Shown in pieces: positions 1-11,817 of a DNA stretch of 64,000 nucleotides (positions within the stretch are counted from its first letter, which is position 1; each line of letters starts with the position of its first letter). The DNA is taken from the NCBI RefSeq assembly GCF_000165425.1, contig NW_001798990.1, positions 125,796 through 189,795 on the forward strand, in the 5' to 3' direction. Position numbers and translations under genes: made by a program. Origin of the DNA: Paramecium tetraurelia. Lineage: Eukaryota > Ciliophora > Oligohymenophorea > Peniculida > Parameciidae. The notes below the pieces were generated by a model. The model searched no databases and was not told the origin of the DNA. It saw only the letters and a list, made by a program, of their open reading frames with translations.

Positions 1-318
1 AGACACCCAAATAAGTAGACACAACTGTAATTGATACATATGTCATTAGAGAGTCAAAAGCCACCTAATGGTAAGCCTTTTCCGACGATTGACTTATTTT
101 TAGGATAATCATAAAATAAAACTACTTATGATTTAAAAGTTGTAGAAAAATGTTTCTAATTGAAGAACTATTAAGAGGTAATCAAATCAATGTTACAGTA
201 GCCAATCTAAACAATTCCAGCTTATTAGAAATAATTTGTGAGTATGACAAAAAAGGATTTTGTAATAAAAGAGGTTCCATGTATTAGGAATTAATATTCA
301 TAGCAATAATAATATTGA
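1..318 (+). CDS. C-terminal part of an unrecognised protein (partial or short gene)
   Basis: Frame 1 is open from the first base to TGA at 316-318 if TAA/TAG are read as Gln. An ATG at 40 would give a 92-residue protein starting MSLESQKPPNGKPFP and ending in a Gln-rich tail (SQQQQY). The frame is also open upstream of that ATG, so the gene may start outside the window. I recognise no domain. It converges on the WD40 gene, whose stop lies 55 bp further on. An open frame of this size is not by itself strong evidence, but the Gln and Lys content matches the other genes here. Confidence 0.45.
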
Positions 319-372
319 GAAATAGTAGATTTTATTATATATATATATCTAATACGTTAATTATTTTGTTAA

Positions 373-3300
373 TCATACCTGAAGTTATACAATTGATTGT
401 CCATTTGACATTAAGTAGACTTTACTATCGTCTTGCGACCATTACATTTAGGGATGATTTAAAGGCTAATACTTAACAGAAGTATCTTTAGCTGCTTTCC
501 CTTGTATACCGATGATGGCTCCGAAGAATCTAATTAGATAGTTTAATCTCCATACCCTGTTGATCCAACCTTCCAAATTTTGACCTTCCAATCAGCATCA
601 CTAAAACTTGCCAACTGTTTACCTGTATGGTCGAATTCCAGACAATTAACTTAACCACTGTGTCCATCCAAGACTCTCCATTTAACAGCAGTTCTCAAGT
701 CGTAGATAATAATTTGAGTATCTCCAATTGCGATCTTTTAAGTTTGTTGATGGAAACAAACACACTTAAAGGTTTTGCAAATAGTTTGCAAGGCATAAGT
801 AGCAGATCTATGACACACTTTCCGCAGATTGGGATTGTTTGGATCAAGACTTTTTAGAATGATATCCATAAGGGATGGTAATAGTTTGTGGATGTTATTA
901 TGTTAGGATTTAATGTAGTATCTTATGATTTCAATGATGGAGGAAGGATACAAAAAATGTGTTTCTAAATTCACAATATCCTTGTTCAAGATCTTGGTAA
1001 ATTCTAAAGGAGCTGCAATGGCAACTTAAATGATACTTTTGGCAGTGAGTTGTCTCATTCTTTTTTTCATTTCTTCTGACTACTTACTAATTTCTTTTAA
1101 TAAGTTAATCAACTGCATTTGTTGACCACCTTAAGTGAGAATCTCTGAGTAATCTATCACAGTATTGTAATGAAAAAAGATGAAGAATAGATTTTTGAAA
1201 ATATCAGATGGATTATAAGAATTTCGAAAATGCTGTTAAACATCAACAAATACCTTTAGAAGAGGTGCACAAAGGTGAGGATTTACAATACAATTTTTGA
1301 GATGTAATCCTTAAATCACTCTTCGTTTTTAATCTTCACTTTATGCGAGAGTCTAACACATCCCTGTTAAATAGGATTCTAAAATAAGAAGGATTACCTC
1401 CACATTTGAAAAAGTATGTCCTTGCTGCTCCTTATTTAGATCTAGCAGCTCTCTAATTAATTTATGCTATTCATGCATATCTTAATCAGACTTTCTAATT
1501 TATGAAAGTATTAAATTACATGCGGCATTCATGACTTCATTGGATTCATCTATTGTGTATTAGGCTAACAGAAATAAATCCAAGGGCTTAAAATTTACAT
1601 CCAGCGATTGTTTTTTCTTTGTCAGCAACTCAACAGTTTGTATCATCAATTAATTGAATACTTAAGCCTCCTTGGATAAACAAGACAGATAGAAATGCAT
1701 CAATGACATCGCTCTTTATGTAGTGAAATGAGGTGACACATCCCAGCCACGAGACAATGCAAAACTAACACAATAACCCATTGATTGCACTCCAATCAAA
1801 GGAGAGAATGTCGGTTTCTAATAGTTCAATATCTAGTCTAACTATGTACTTAATTGAGCATCAGCCTCCCAAGGATGCAAGATTAAAAATAATCTATTCT
1901 AATTATGGTTATCTCCTGATTTCTTCAGGTCCCACCACTCCAATTCCCCTATACTGGTTTCTACAAACTTACACATCCTCATGTTGTTTTTAACTGAATT
2001 GTGATCTATCAAATACAGCATCTTCGCTGCTTATTCAGCCTCGAATTACCACTGTTTAAATTAGCCTCCTACTTCATACAAACTAGGATAAGGAGACTGC
2101 ATCTTAATGTAATTATTCCGTTATTGAAACTCCAAAAATTGATACACTTTACTGATTGATTTATTGAATTCTTTCTTGAACTCACTTAAATGATGATGGC
2201 TAATCATCTTTTCTTTAACTTTATTCAACTTCTTTTCCACTTGAAATAGTGAATGGTACTATTCTATCATCAATGTTCTCAAATATCTCCCCTTGTAATC
2301 AAATACCAAAGACTCCCCTCCTTAAACTACCACAAACCACTAATCTCCTTGATCCTCATAATACAACCCCAAAACCTATTGATTTATCCCATGCAATTTC
2401 AATTACACTCCTCCATCTTGTAAATTTATAATTAGAATAACATTATTCTCCATCAAAATGGCAATCTTTTAGAATTTTTATGACTAATTAGTTGTTTAAA
2501 CTTCTTCATATGATTCATTCTCCAATTTATGAATTCTTATTGTTTTCTTTGCATAACTTGGGAAATAAATCCTCTGCGATGGTTCCAAATCTATGAATTC
2601 TACTTATTGTTCTCCCATCCTCTCATTAAATACTTAACTATAATCCAATATTATAAACTATCCACTCTCAGAACTGGCAATCAGACACTTCCCTTTCTAG
2701 TATATAAATGTGACTGCTTTTTCATCCAATTTGATTCTGTAAATAAAATATGATTTACTACTATATGTAGTTGGAAATCCAAATATGGTACTATTACTGC
2801 AACCAAACCAATAAATTTGGCTCTCCTCACTTACACTAATAAATGCACTTGTGATTTATGTTTCAATATTTATATATGGCAGATATTTAGTCTTGAACTA
2901 TGAGGAAGTCATTTGACCTAGATTCCAAACCAAATCCTCATTGTAGGATTTTGTGAAATCAAATGCCTCCTTTTGTTTGCATCCTAGTCTCAAGGTTTCG
3001 ATCTTAATCAAGTCAGAAAATGTGTTGAATGACCATTAAAACCCATTGAATTTGATGTCTGAATCAGGTTGTTCGATGCGAATCAAAGACATATCCAAAG
3101 TCGCATCCTTCAAATTGTATTTACACAAACACTAATTTTTATATTGGTACACAAGGTGATTTAATATGAAAATACCGTTGAGCTCTTTCTGAACTTCAGA
3201 ACCGGATATCAATTCCTAGAAATTAATTTGAAGTCTACTGAACCGAGAACCTGCAATTTTAGTAAACTGAAACTCTTTAAAGCCATAGACAAAATCAGAT

Positions 3301-4223
3301 TGTTCCTTCAGGATGGACAACAAATAGATGATATCTTTGTATTCTAATCCAAGGACACTCCCATTCCTGGTAGTTATGTAGAGATGGTCTTATGAATAAT
3401 GAACCATAGAAAACTTTTGATTGTTTTTCGATTGACTAATACACATAATCCAAGGAGTGTCATAGATCTCAAAAACCAAGTAAAGTTATCGATGCATCAA
3501 GATGGTCAGATGCTGAAATTGCTGATTAAAACTCATGTGTCTGATGCGATTGCTTAAGAGGCCTTCGATTTTAAGTTTCCTCAATCCATCACATAATTTA
3601 AGTTCCTTGAAATCTTGCTTAATTGAATCTCTCTTCTTTTTGTATAACTTATAGTTCAAATATCTTTCGTTGTTCAGAGGGGACAAATTGATAAGATGCA
3701 AGCAGTTATCCTTATCCAATATGCACACAGTATTTGGATCGATTTAACAGGAGGAACGTAATTTACAGTCATATTGTTTAACACTTCTCATTTTCCAAAG
3801 ATCGAAAAGACTCACACCATTCTACATTCCCAACATCAAGAACCTACAATTATTGGAACTTAAAGGAATACAGTATTGTACAGGTCCTGCACTCTCATGT
3901 GCTGATATTGCGACACAGCGACCATCATTACAATCAAAGATTCTTATTCTCTTGTCCTCATGAATTGTGAGTATGCATTCTTCTGCTCTATCCAAAATGT
4001 TGAGGAATGACATTCGAACTAAATTCATGGTCAATAGTTTTCCATAGGCATTTGAAAGGTTTGGGTAAATCACAATCCTGGGATTCAGATCCTGCATCCA
4101 AATTACAATGTCTCCATGCTGGCCAGCAGTCACCAAAACATTATCATTCGCAATTATGGTTTAGACAACATGATTCTGAAGGGTCCTGTTTCTGTAGAGC
4201 AAGGGAAATATAAAATTAGGCAT
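373..4223 (-). CDS. Large WD40-repeat protein, WDR7/rabconnectin-3-like
   Basis: The start is ATG at 4221-4223. The N-terminus reads MPNFIFPLLYRNR and then NVLVTAGQHGDIVIW, a typical WD repeat with a terminal Trp. A second repeat-like block (ECILTIHEDKRIRIFDC) follows at about residue 90. The last frame, ending at TGA 373-375, again looks like a WD blade (KVYLMSNGQSIVQLQV). First and last exons are in different frames, so introns are present, but I did not place them all. The total of about 1,250 residues and the WD repeats at both ends fit the WDR7/rabconnectin-3 beta layout, which helps V-ATPase assembly on endosomes. That assignment is inference; a generic WD40 scaffold is the safe reading. 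It is divergent from the PUS7 gene, 151 bp away. Confidence 0.6.
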
Positions 4224-4374
4224 TATTTTGTGCAATATAATAATATATAGTTTGCAATTTATTTATTTTATTTTCATTCATTCTTTCGTTCTTCTTCCTT
4301 CACCTTCATTTTGCGTATCCCATTTAATATTTAATGCTATTGCAGAAGATAAATTAATTTAAAAATTATTATTT

Positions 4375-6280
4375 ATGGAAGCTGCAGTTGGAATTGAATC
4401 ATTCCTGCAAGAAGGATATCCATTTAAGTGTATCTTCAAACATCGCTTTACCGATTTCATTGTATAGGAAATCGATCTCAAGAATTAAGTGGCAGTGATA
4501 TCCGATAAAACCAAATGGAACAATACCGATCAGAAGCAGGATCAACCATTCCAAAAAAAAGACAAGGCATTACCCTTTGCAAATTTGACTCTGTCTGAAG
4601 AATTTCTATAGCAATCCACTCAACTATTTGGACAAGAGGTCACCGAATAATTCAAATAATTTGTTGAGAAGGTGAAGACCACTGGCAAATGTGTATAATT
4701 TGAGACTAAAGTCCCTTTGCCTGAATCAAAAGAAGATAGAATTAAGGTGCATCAATTGATTAGGTAAAATATTCCAATCCTTGAATCCTTCACTAAAAAT
4801 GTCCACAATTAAAAGAGCAAAGCAGAAAAGAAGGAAGACAAAGCAAATGAAAAACTTTAAGAACAAGTCCTCTAAGATCACATTCTCATCAAGACTAGTA
4901 CCATAAACTTCAAAAAATATGTGGCTAGTCAGACTACAAGCAAAGCCTATGGAGAAAGTAAGAAATTTGTCAAATTTTTGTTGATGAAAAGAAACATTGA
5001 TTCGATCAATGCAGGAATGTTTATATCGAAGTAACTTGGATTATCGAATAAGCACTTTGCTATTGCAGGCACAAAGGATAAAAGAGGCATTACGACTTAA
5101 TGGGCTACACTTTAAGGAATGGAAATAGGTTAGTTGATAGAAATATAGGAAAGAAAGTTTTGGAATTCGAACATCTTGATGTCTGATTACTCATATTAGG
5201 ATTCAGGAATTAGATTAGGAGACTTATAAGGAAACAAGTTTTGTGTCACCTTGAGGTTTCTGAGTGAGTTGACACAAAATCAATAATGGGAATTAGCAAA
5301 GAACATTGAAAATTTAAAATCATATGGATTTGTGAATTATTTTGGTCTATAAAGATTCGGATCCAAATCCAAAATTAAGACTCATCAGATAGGCAAGGAA
5401 ATAATCAAGAAGAATTGGAAGGAATGCATTCGATTGATCCTATTGTCATCGCAACAAGAAGACGAGGAGAGAATCAATTAATTATTTGAACTTGATGATT
5501 TTGTAACGATGTCCACTCTTATTAATCCAAAGTTAAGGATTGACAAATAATTGGTAGACAGTTTATTGTAAAATGGAGTGCATAATTACTTTACAGCATT
5601 ACAGAGTCTGCCTAGAAATGCAAGAGAACTCTACCTCCATGCTTATCAGAGTTATATTTGGAATAGAATGGCATCGATGAGAATCAAATAATTTGGAAAC
5701 AAGATCGTTGTAGGTGATATTGTAAGTGCCACTATTCTGGATGAAGGAGTTGCAGAAGAAGGAGAGGAAATCGTTTAACAGGTTGCAGAAGATGAAGAAC
5801 AATAGAAAAATCAAACAATTTCGGCTTGTGTTCTTGTGACTGAATAGAATATTTCACAATATACCTTTGACCAAATAGTTTTGCCAATCTATGGACACAA
5901 AATCACCATTCCTGAAGAATCTATAGCTTCGAGTTTATTGAAGGAAATATTTTAGGAGGAACAAATTACTAAATAAGATTTCGAGGATGCTTCCAATAAG
6001 TTTTTTATTGATGGCAATTTCAGATATTTTGTACACCCTTCTATTTATTTAGGTTTAAATTCCAACTGAAGTGGATCATCAATTATTCAAGTATTAGAAC
6101 AAAGATCAAGATGTGGTTGATTCCTTTGGAGAACTAATCGTCGACCAAGGGACATATTAAGGTTTGCTTTTCAGGTTCAAGTTAAAGAAAAGTAGTTATG
6201 CAACTATGCTAATAAGAGAGCTCACTAAATGCCCATCAACTTTGGAGTTTTAATAAGAGTTAAGTGTAGAATTCAAATGA
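4375..6280 (+). CDS. PUS7: tRNA/RNA pseudouridine synthase, PUS7/TruD family
   Basis: Isomerises uridine to pseudouridine in tRNA and other RNAs. Exon 1 (4375-6030) starts [12 protein letters not shown]. At about residue 235 it has [12 protein letters not shown], the TruD motif holding the catalytic Asp, and about 90 residues on NYFGLQRFGS, the second TruD signature. Near the C-terminus [11 protein letters not shown] matches the conserved PUS7 end. A 22-nt GT-AG intron (6031-6052) removes a frameshift and brings exon 2 (6053-6280) into frame; the product is about 627 residues, normal for eukaryotic PUS7. The unspliced frame would stop 13 codons before the conserved tail, which supports the intron. 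All motif residues expected for activity are present. Confidence 0.93.
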
Positions 6281-6370
6281 GTATTTTCTACAATCTTGTA
6301 AAGGTGTATTTGAATTTAATTTCTTAACAATCATGTTTATTCTATACATGGAATTTATATTATTCAAGAC

Positions 6371-6580
6371 TCAATTGATGTTAAGCTTAGTTCTTCTCCA
6401 GTGTCTTCTCTTTGAATTATACCTTTACTATTGTGTAATGCAAATACCTAATTGTGTTGTCTGTTCTGTATCTGAACCAATTTGGTAGGGGTCTGTTTTG
6501 TTTGTTAGCCTTAATCAATCTTTTCTTCATTCTCAAGGATTTATGGGCTCCCTAATTCAATAGAAGTATATGAATACCAT
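6371..6580 (-). CDS. RPL39: 60S ribosomal protein eL39
   Basis: A tiny, very basic protein at the peptide exit tunnel of the large subunit. After splicing it is 52 residues: [19 protein letters not shown], then [18 protein letters not shown], then [15 protein letters not shown]. This is the classic eL39 pattern in length and motif order. Intron 1 (6552-6577, 26 nt) lies directly after the ATG, so exon 1 codes only for Met. Intron 2 (6423-6447, 25 nt) interrupts the [10 protein letters not shown] motif. Both are GT-AG and both are needed to restore the family sequence. No standard-code ORF of useful length exists here, so a naive search would miss the gene. It is convergent with PUS7 (90 bp between stops). 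Confidence 0.95.
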
Positions 6581-6953
6581 TTTTAAATCTTTTTTAATTT
6601 ATTTAATATATTAAATGAACAAATAAATTAATCACAAATCCTATCTAACTTATTAGGTTATCCTCTAAACCTCCTATTTTTGGATTAGCAATCAAAACTT
6701 AACTCATTAATAGGAGCAAGTAAGTATGTATTTGAACTATTCCTAATACTTTTGGATTTGGGAATAAAATAATAAAATTTTGATACCCTTTTGAAGTATT
6801 AGTGATCATAGTCTTACAAATTTTGTTTGTTTATTCAAATGGCATTTCTATATTGCATAATAATTTTATTTTTCTTAATTCAGTAACAATGCATCAAAGC
6901 ATATTTTTTTTAATTTAATGAAATAAGTAGTGGCAAGTAATGAGTACTACACG
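6581..6953. other. Intergenic spacer between divergent eL39 and an unknown gene
   Basis: About 370 bp, very AT-rich, between two gene starts. It must hold both promoters. I see no convincing open frame and no clear motif. Confidence 0.5.
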
Positions 6954-7566
6954 ATGAAAAAGGTTTAAATGCTCCATTCGCATGCTCAAACCAAAGACTC
7001 GAGTTTAACTTTGGGGCGAACTACTAGTTATGAATCAAGCTAATTTTGTCGCAATTTGGACATGATGATTTATAGAAGGGCGTCTACAAAAGAGGAAGTT
7101 AATAATTCAGCCATATCGAAACATCTCTAGAATTAGGATGAAAAACTAGCGATCAGTAACATTAATTGGATCAAGTAATTACCAATTTAAAATAGAAGTC
7201 CCTCTCTCTATATTGAGATGAATGAACTGCAGACCAAAGTGTGGAGGGCTTTAAGAAAACAATAGTTGGTATAAAACACGAATATACAAGCAATCAGTTT
7301 ATTCAGTTGAGATCATAGTGTTGAAGAATCAAAGTGAGTTTGAGTTCACATTTGATATCAGTCATCTTTCATGTTTCCTAAGAGTCAGGGAATTGGGCAT
7401 TCTGATAAATGAAACATGTGCAGACAGAGTTAAATTGAAATCGCCATATTTGTCAATCTTGATAGGCAGAGTAAAGACACAGAAATTGGATGGGAATATG
7501 AAACTCTTTGAACTTGCTCATATCCTGATCAATGGATAAAGGACTCTTATTTTATAAGAATCCTGA
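6954..7566 (+). CDS. Unrecognised 196-residue protein
   Basis: ATG at 6954 opens MKKVQMLHSHAQTK. The frame would stop at 7309, but a 22-nt GT-AG intron (7269-7290) joins exon 1 (105 codons) to a second open frame ending at TGA 7564-7566. The first half has a basic/Ser patch (YRRASTKEE, a possible PKA-type site). The second half is better ordered: alternating hydrophobic stretches such as FEFTFDISHLSCFLRV and SPYLSILIGRVKT suggest a beta-rich domain. I recognise no family. The clean intron and two joined open frames support a real gene. Confidence 0.6.
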
Positions 7567-7673
7567 ATACAATTTTGATGATAATAAATAAAAATTATAA
7601 ATTTGTTACTTATTATATATTAATCCTTTCATTTTGAGATTTTGCTATAATTAAAATTAAGTAAATGCACTAA

Positions 7674-9824
7674 ATGCTATAATAATCTATTCATCAACAA
7701 AAAATAGTCGAACTTACGAATTAAGGTATTCATAAAGTTGCTTATTCTTAGGTTTGTATGTTTAATTGGAGGAGTACATCAGAACGAATCAAATAACACA
7801 ACAAAGTTACTCGTAAGCCTTCTTGGAGTGCATACAGTATACGAGGGATAGTGAGGATCACTTCCAATGCATCCAACAAATTCTAAAGTAATTATTTTTC
7901 AAACTTTAAGACAATCTATTGATTTTAATTATAAAGACAATTAGGGCAACACGGCAATAGTTTATGCAGCGAGAACAGCCAAGATTAGTATTCTGAATGA
8001 ATTAATCAAATATAAAGAGAAAATAGAAACTAAATAAATTAAGCTCGCACTTGACATTGCAATCCAATCCGAATAGGATAATTGGGATATTGTTGAAACT
8101 CTCTTATAAATTACATCTCTCGATAAACCATAACATTTAATTAAATCCCTACACAAGGGCAATTACAAGACAGCTGCAAAAATAATTGAGAAATATGGAG
8201 CATCTGGTTAAGATGAAAGTGGTGACACCGCCTTACATGTGGCATCTCGCAAAGGAGAATTAAATATCATCAAATAGATCTGTCAAAAGGAATACCTATT
8301 TCAAAAGAAAAATAAATAGAATCAAATTCCTCTGGATGTAGCTTGCAATGAAAAAACAAAAGAATTGTTAATTTTGGAAGAGACTCAATTTACAAAATCT
8401 CCCAATCGAAAAAAGAAGCAAGAGGAAATTTCAAGAGAATACTCAGAAAACAGGAAAATAGGAAGAACAGCCTGATATTCTACCAAAGGTGGTTAAAATC
8501 ATTTAATAGAGAGAATAAGAGACTTAGACTGATGTGAAGGAAAAAAAGGAATTGGAAGTGTAGTGTCCAGAACCTACATGCATAAATTAACCCTTCTATA
8601 ATCAATTGATTTCTGAGTCCCAATTCACATTACCGCAACACAAAATAAGTTTGGATGATATAGTTAAGTATACAAATTTGGGTGATTTAATAGGCAACTT
8701 ACCTTTGAAATCAACACGTTTACTCAAGAGCTCAGTAAATACTTGGATGAACAGAAACCAATCATTGATAAGGTAGTCTAATTGGTGGATGAGGTAATTG
8801 TTATTAATTGATTCTCAGACTGTTCAAAATGTGCAACCCAAATCTCGTGCTTTTCTCTATGGATCTTGTTAAACCGGACTGAATCTGCTGGATTCGGATA
8901 TCGATATAGTTATTGAGACAGTTGAGCAAGAAGAGATCATCTTGTTGTTCAAATTAGCAGATCAATTCAAAGTATCATAGAATTTAGTTTTAGAGGACAA
9001 GCTTTATCAAGGATGTCAAAGTAATTGATAATGCGAAGAAACCTGTGTTGAAGATGCAATGTTCAAAGGAGTTTTAAGAGAAACTAATTGATATCACGAT
9101 TAGTAGGAATGATCATTTCGGGAGGAAGACTGCCAATTCCATGATGGAGTTCTAGAAAGAGTTTAAATAGTTCAAGAGTTTGGCTTTGATGTTGAAGTTC
9201 TACTTCAAGTCAATAAATTTGTTGAATGCGTATCAAGTATTGAGTACTTTAATAAGGGTGGTCTGAATAGTTATTGTGTATTGACTATGATTCTGGCTCT
9301 GTTGTAGATCAAAAGAATCAGAGACAACGAGAATGAGGAGATCGGCAAAACCTTTTTGGACTTCTTTGATCTCTTCAGTCAAGACATAGACTTTTACAAC
9401 AAAATAATCAACATAGTGCCTTCCTCATCTGAGAATATGCAAATTGATGAACCGAATATTTATTAATAGCAATATTTTTAATTGTATGCATCTCTAGTAT
9501 ATAGTTAGTGATCAAGGATATTAAGAATTGATTATTTTGGATCTCCACAATAAAAGCAACAACATCGCCAGTAGCACTTTCAAGATTAAGAATATTAAGG
9601 TATGTTGATATCAGTAAATGAATGAATAGAATGCTCTTAGTTTTGGATATAGTGCAATCCTGAATGCCAAGAAGTGTGAGCAACCTTGTTTCTTCTCCAG
9701 ATATAACAAACCCGTTTGTTGCATATTGAAACAAATGATTTAGCAATCAAAAAACAATCATTTGAATAGCCACTTCAAAAGTAAGTAACCCTTTTATCTG
9801 TTTAATTATAATAATACTTATTGA
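7674..9824 (+). CDS. Ankyrin-repeat protein fused to a TRF4-type terminal nucleotidyltransferase
   Basis: Start at 7674 (MLQQSIHQQ). Introns 7726-7751 and 7888-7910 (GT-AG) lead into ankyrin repeats: DNQGNTAIVYAARTAKISIL, DESGDTALHVASRKGELNII and NQIPLDVACNEKTKELL. A charged linker follows, then a noncanonical poly(A) polymerase domain: FLYGSCQTGLNLLDSDIDIVI (GS loop plus both metal-binding Asp of the DxD), LIDITIS (third Asp), NAYQGGLNSYCVL (nucleotide-recognition region), and NKSNNIASSTF in the C-terminal PAP-associated part. At least five more short introns restore this domain. All three catalytic Asp are present, so it should be active, adding nucleotides to RNA 3' ends; ankyrins probably recruit a target. 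Between about 8340 and 8480 the frame shifts by one without a normal-length intron (see findings). Fusion of these two domains in one gene is unusual. Confidence 0.85.
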
Positions 9825-9867
9825 TGAGTTTAAATGTGTATTTAAAATAATATCAATTATATCCCGA

Positions 9868-11785
9868 TCAAAATTTATGAAATTTATTATCATTCCTAGG
9901 ATTGGACTTATCTACAACTACTTCGATATTGTTTTCGTATGCTAATTGGCAAATCTCAGCAAGAAAGGTTCTTGAATTATGGATGTAAGTACCACCTAAC
10001 AAAATGTTTGGCTAATTGGCTAACACATTATTCTCAATTAAATACGTTATTTATTCAATAATCCAATTTCCTTGACTTCTTCAAAAGATGTTCCCCCAAC
10101 ATAAAATATAATAATCTCACTGGGTCTATCTCTGAACTAATTCAAGTTGGTGGATGGGAATTCGTTCTCCTTGATTTTGTTGGTTAGGATTTGTTCTAGG
10201 ATAGTTAGGAAATACGGTTGATGTTGAGTGTAGATATTTGGAACATCCTTGAAAACAGACTTAAACTTTTGTTATGCCTTAGAAAATATATTCTTATCAC
10301 TGAATAAATCACCTTGACGTCTAGCCTTACCAGAGTAATCCAATAGGTGATTGATCAAATTTAAACTGTTGTTCTTGACACCTAAATCTCTCAATACGTC
10401 CTTCATCCTTGAGATCTTATCACAATTTTCATATCTCAAAGCATATAACATAACCAACTTTAATTTCTCATATGTCTAAATGGTTCTATCTTCAAGCATC
10501 TAAAATACAGCTTTTTAATGCTCAGACTTTGCTTCATTACAAACAATGTCTTGTTCAATTTTCGATACTTTGAGTAATTGTCTCTCTTCAACTAATTTAG
10601 ACAATTCACAACTCAAAGCAACATGTTTGGACAAATTACCACTCATCTTCCTTATTTCTGGAATCTTATCCACAGCCTTTTGCATATCTTCTAATGAATT
10701 TATTTAGACTGTTTCCTTCTTTTGTTAGGTAACTTTATCGATGAAATCTTTGATGTTCTATGCTAATTCTCCAAAATTAGAGTACTCATTCTCAGCAAAG
10801 AAGTCATCCAAAGCAGAAGATATAACAAACTCATTTTCTGAATCAGTTTTATTGATACTCTAATCATATGAATGCATAATTATACAGCTGCCTAATTCAA
10901 TGCCTTTTAGCCTTAACGAATATCGATTCTATTATTCTGGATTCCAATCAACTCATGGAGCATAGCCTAATAGGTCCATTAATTCAATAATAGAGTGGCT
11001 GGATCTTCCCTTCTATCCAAGATCAAGAGTAGACAATTTGAAAGCATAAATTAAGACTAGGATTGTTCATACTCTTCTCTCATTGTTTAACTTAGCCTTT
11101 AAGCCAATTTAGCACAAATTTCACTTGACCCCTGATATCGGATCATCGGAATTCGTCGTAGACTGTAAATGGCAGCACTCAATCCCTCGAGAACTCTTTG
11201 AAATAGTTGTTCATCTTTGGAATTCCATTGTGAAACACTTTTGGTTAATGAAATGGTAGAGGGTAGATTTAATGTAAATGTATCGGGTTGCACTATGTAA
11301 TAATCCAAATAGATTTCTTGTAGTTGTTTGATGAGATCAGAACCATCTGCTTCTGCCAATTATTCTATGTAAAAATTGCTTAGAGTATTGGTGAAGAAGA
11401 TGTAGTATTCGCAAAATCTCTTGTCCTTAATTTCTTAGAGCAGCAATGTTTAATTTTCCTAAAGATTTAAAATGCATTCCATACTTGAGTCGGTCGAATC
11501 AAAAAGATAACCTTCATATGCTAAAGCTTTTATTTGGTAGAAGCATCTGCCTCTATCTTTTCCATCAAATAGACGTCCTTCTTCAGAATTTACGATTGAG
11601 AGTAGATGAGAGAAATGATGCCAATAGTTTCCTAATCCAAAATGAGGCATTTCATTCCTTCGATGATACTTGTATATATATCTACCTGACACCTCCGACA
11701 GAATTCGATCAATGTAGTCTGTGGCTGAGTTGAGTAGATTGAGAGTATATTTTTTTTGGGGTGCTCCTCGAGTTTATTATATCAT
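9868..11785 (-). CDS. VPS45: Vacuolar/endosomal sorting Sec1/Munc18 protein VPS45
   Basis: Binds syntaxin-type SNAREs and guides membrane fusion on the trans-Golgi/endosome route. Starts at 11785 (MIQQTRGAPQKKYTLNLLNS). A 28-nt intron follows codon SEVS and leads to GMKCLILDQETIGIISLIYS and KKDVYLMEKIE, matching the VPS45 N-terminus. Then come AEADGSDLIKQLQEIYLDYY, RRIPMIRYQGSSEICAKLA, VMLYALRYENCDKISRM and FRDRPSEIIIFYVGGTSFEEV, and the C-terminal ILLGGTYIHNSRTFLAEI, all in family order. Length of about 580 residues fits. One frame change near 10040-10060 is not explained by a normal short intron. The stop is only 43 bp from the stop of the convergent ankyrin/TRF4 gene. Confidence 0.93.
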
Positions 11786-11817
11786 TATAAATTATCAGAA
11801 TTTAGTCAAATTAAAAC

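Noticed and set aside
341-352. Short (AT)n tracts here and near 57,150
   Set aside because: Expected in AT-rich spacers; too short to call as meaningful microsatellites.
9408-9746. 112-codon minus-strand standard-code ORF
   Set aside because: It lies antisense to the C-terminal part of the TRF4 domain, whose spliced plus frame matches family motifs (NKSNNIASSTF). Treated as a shadow.
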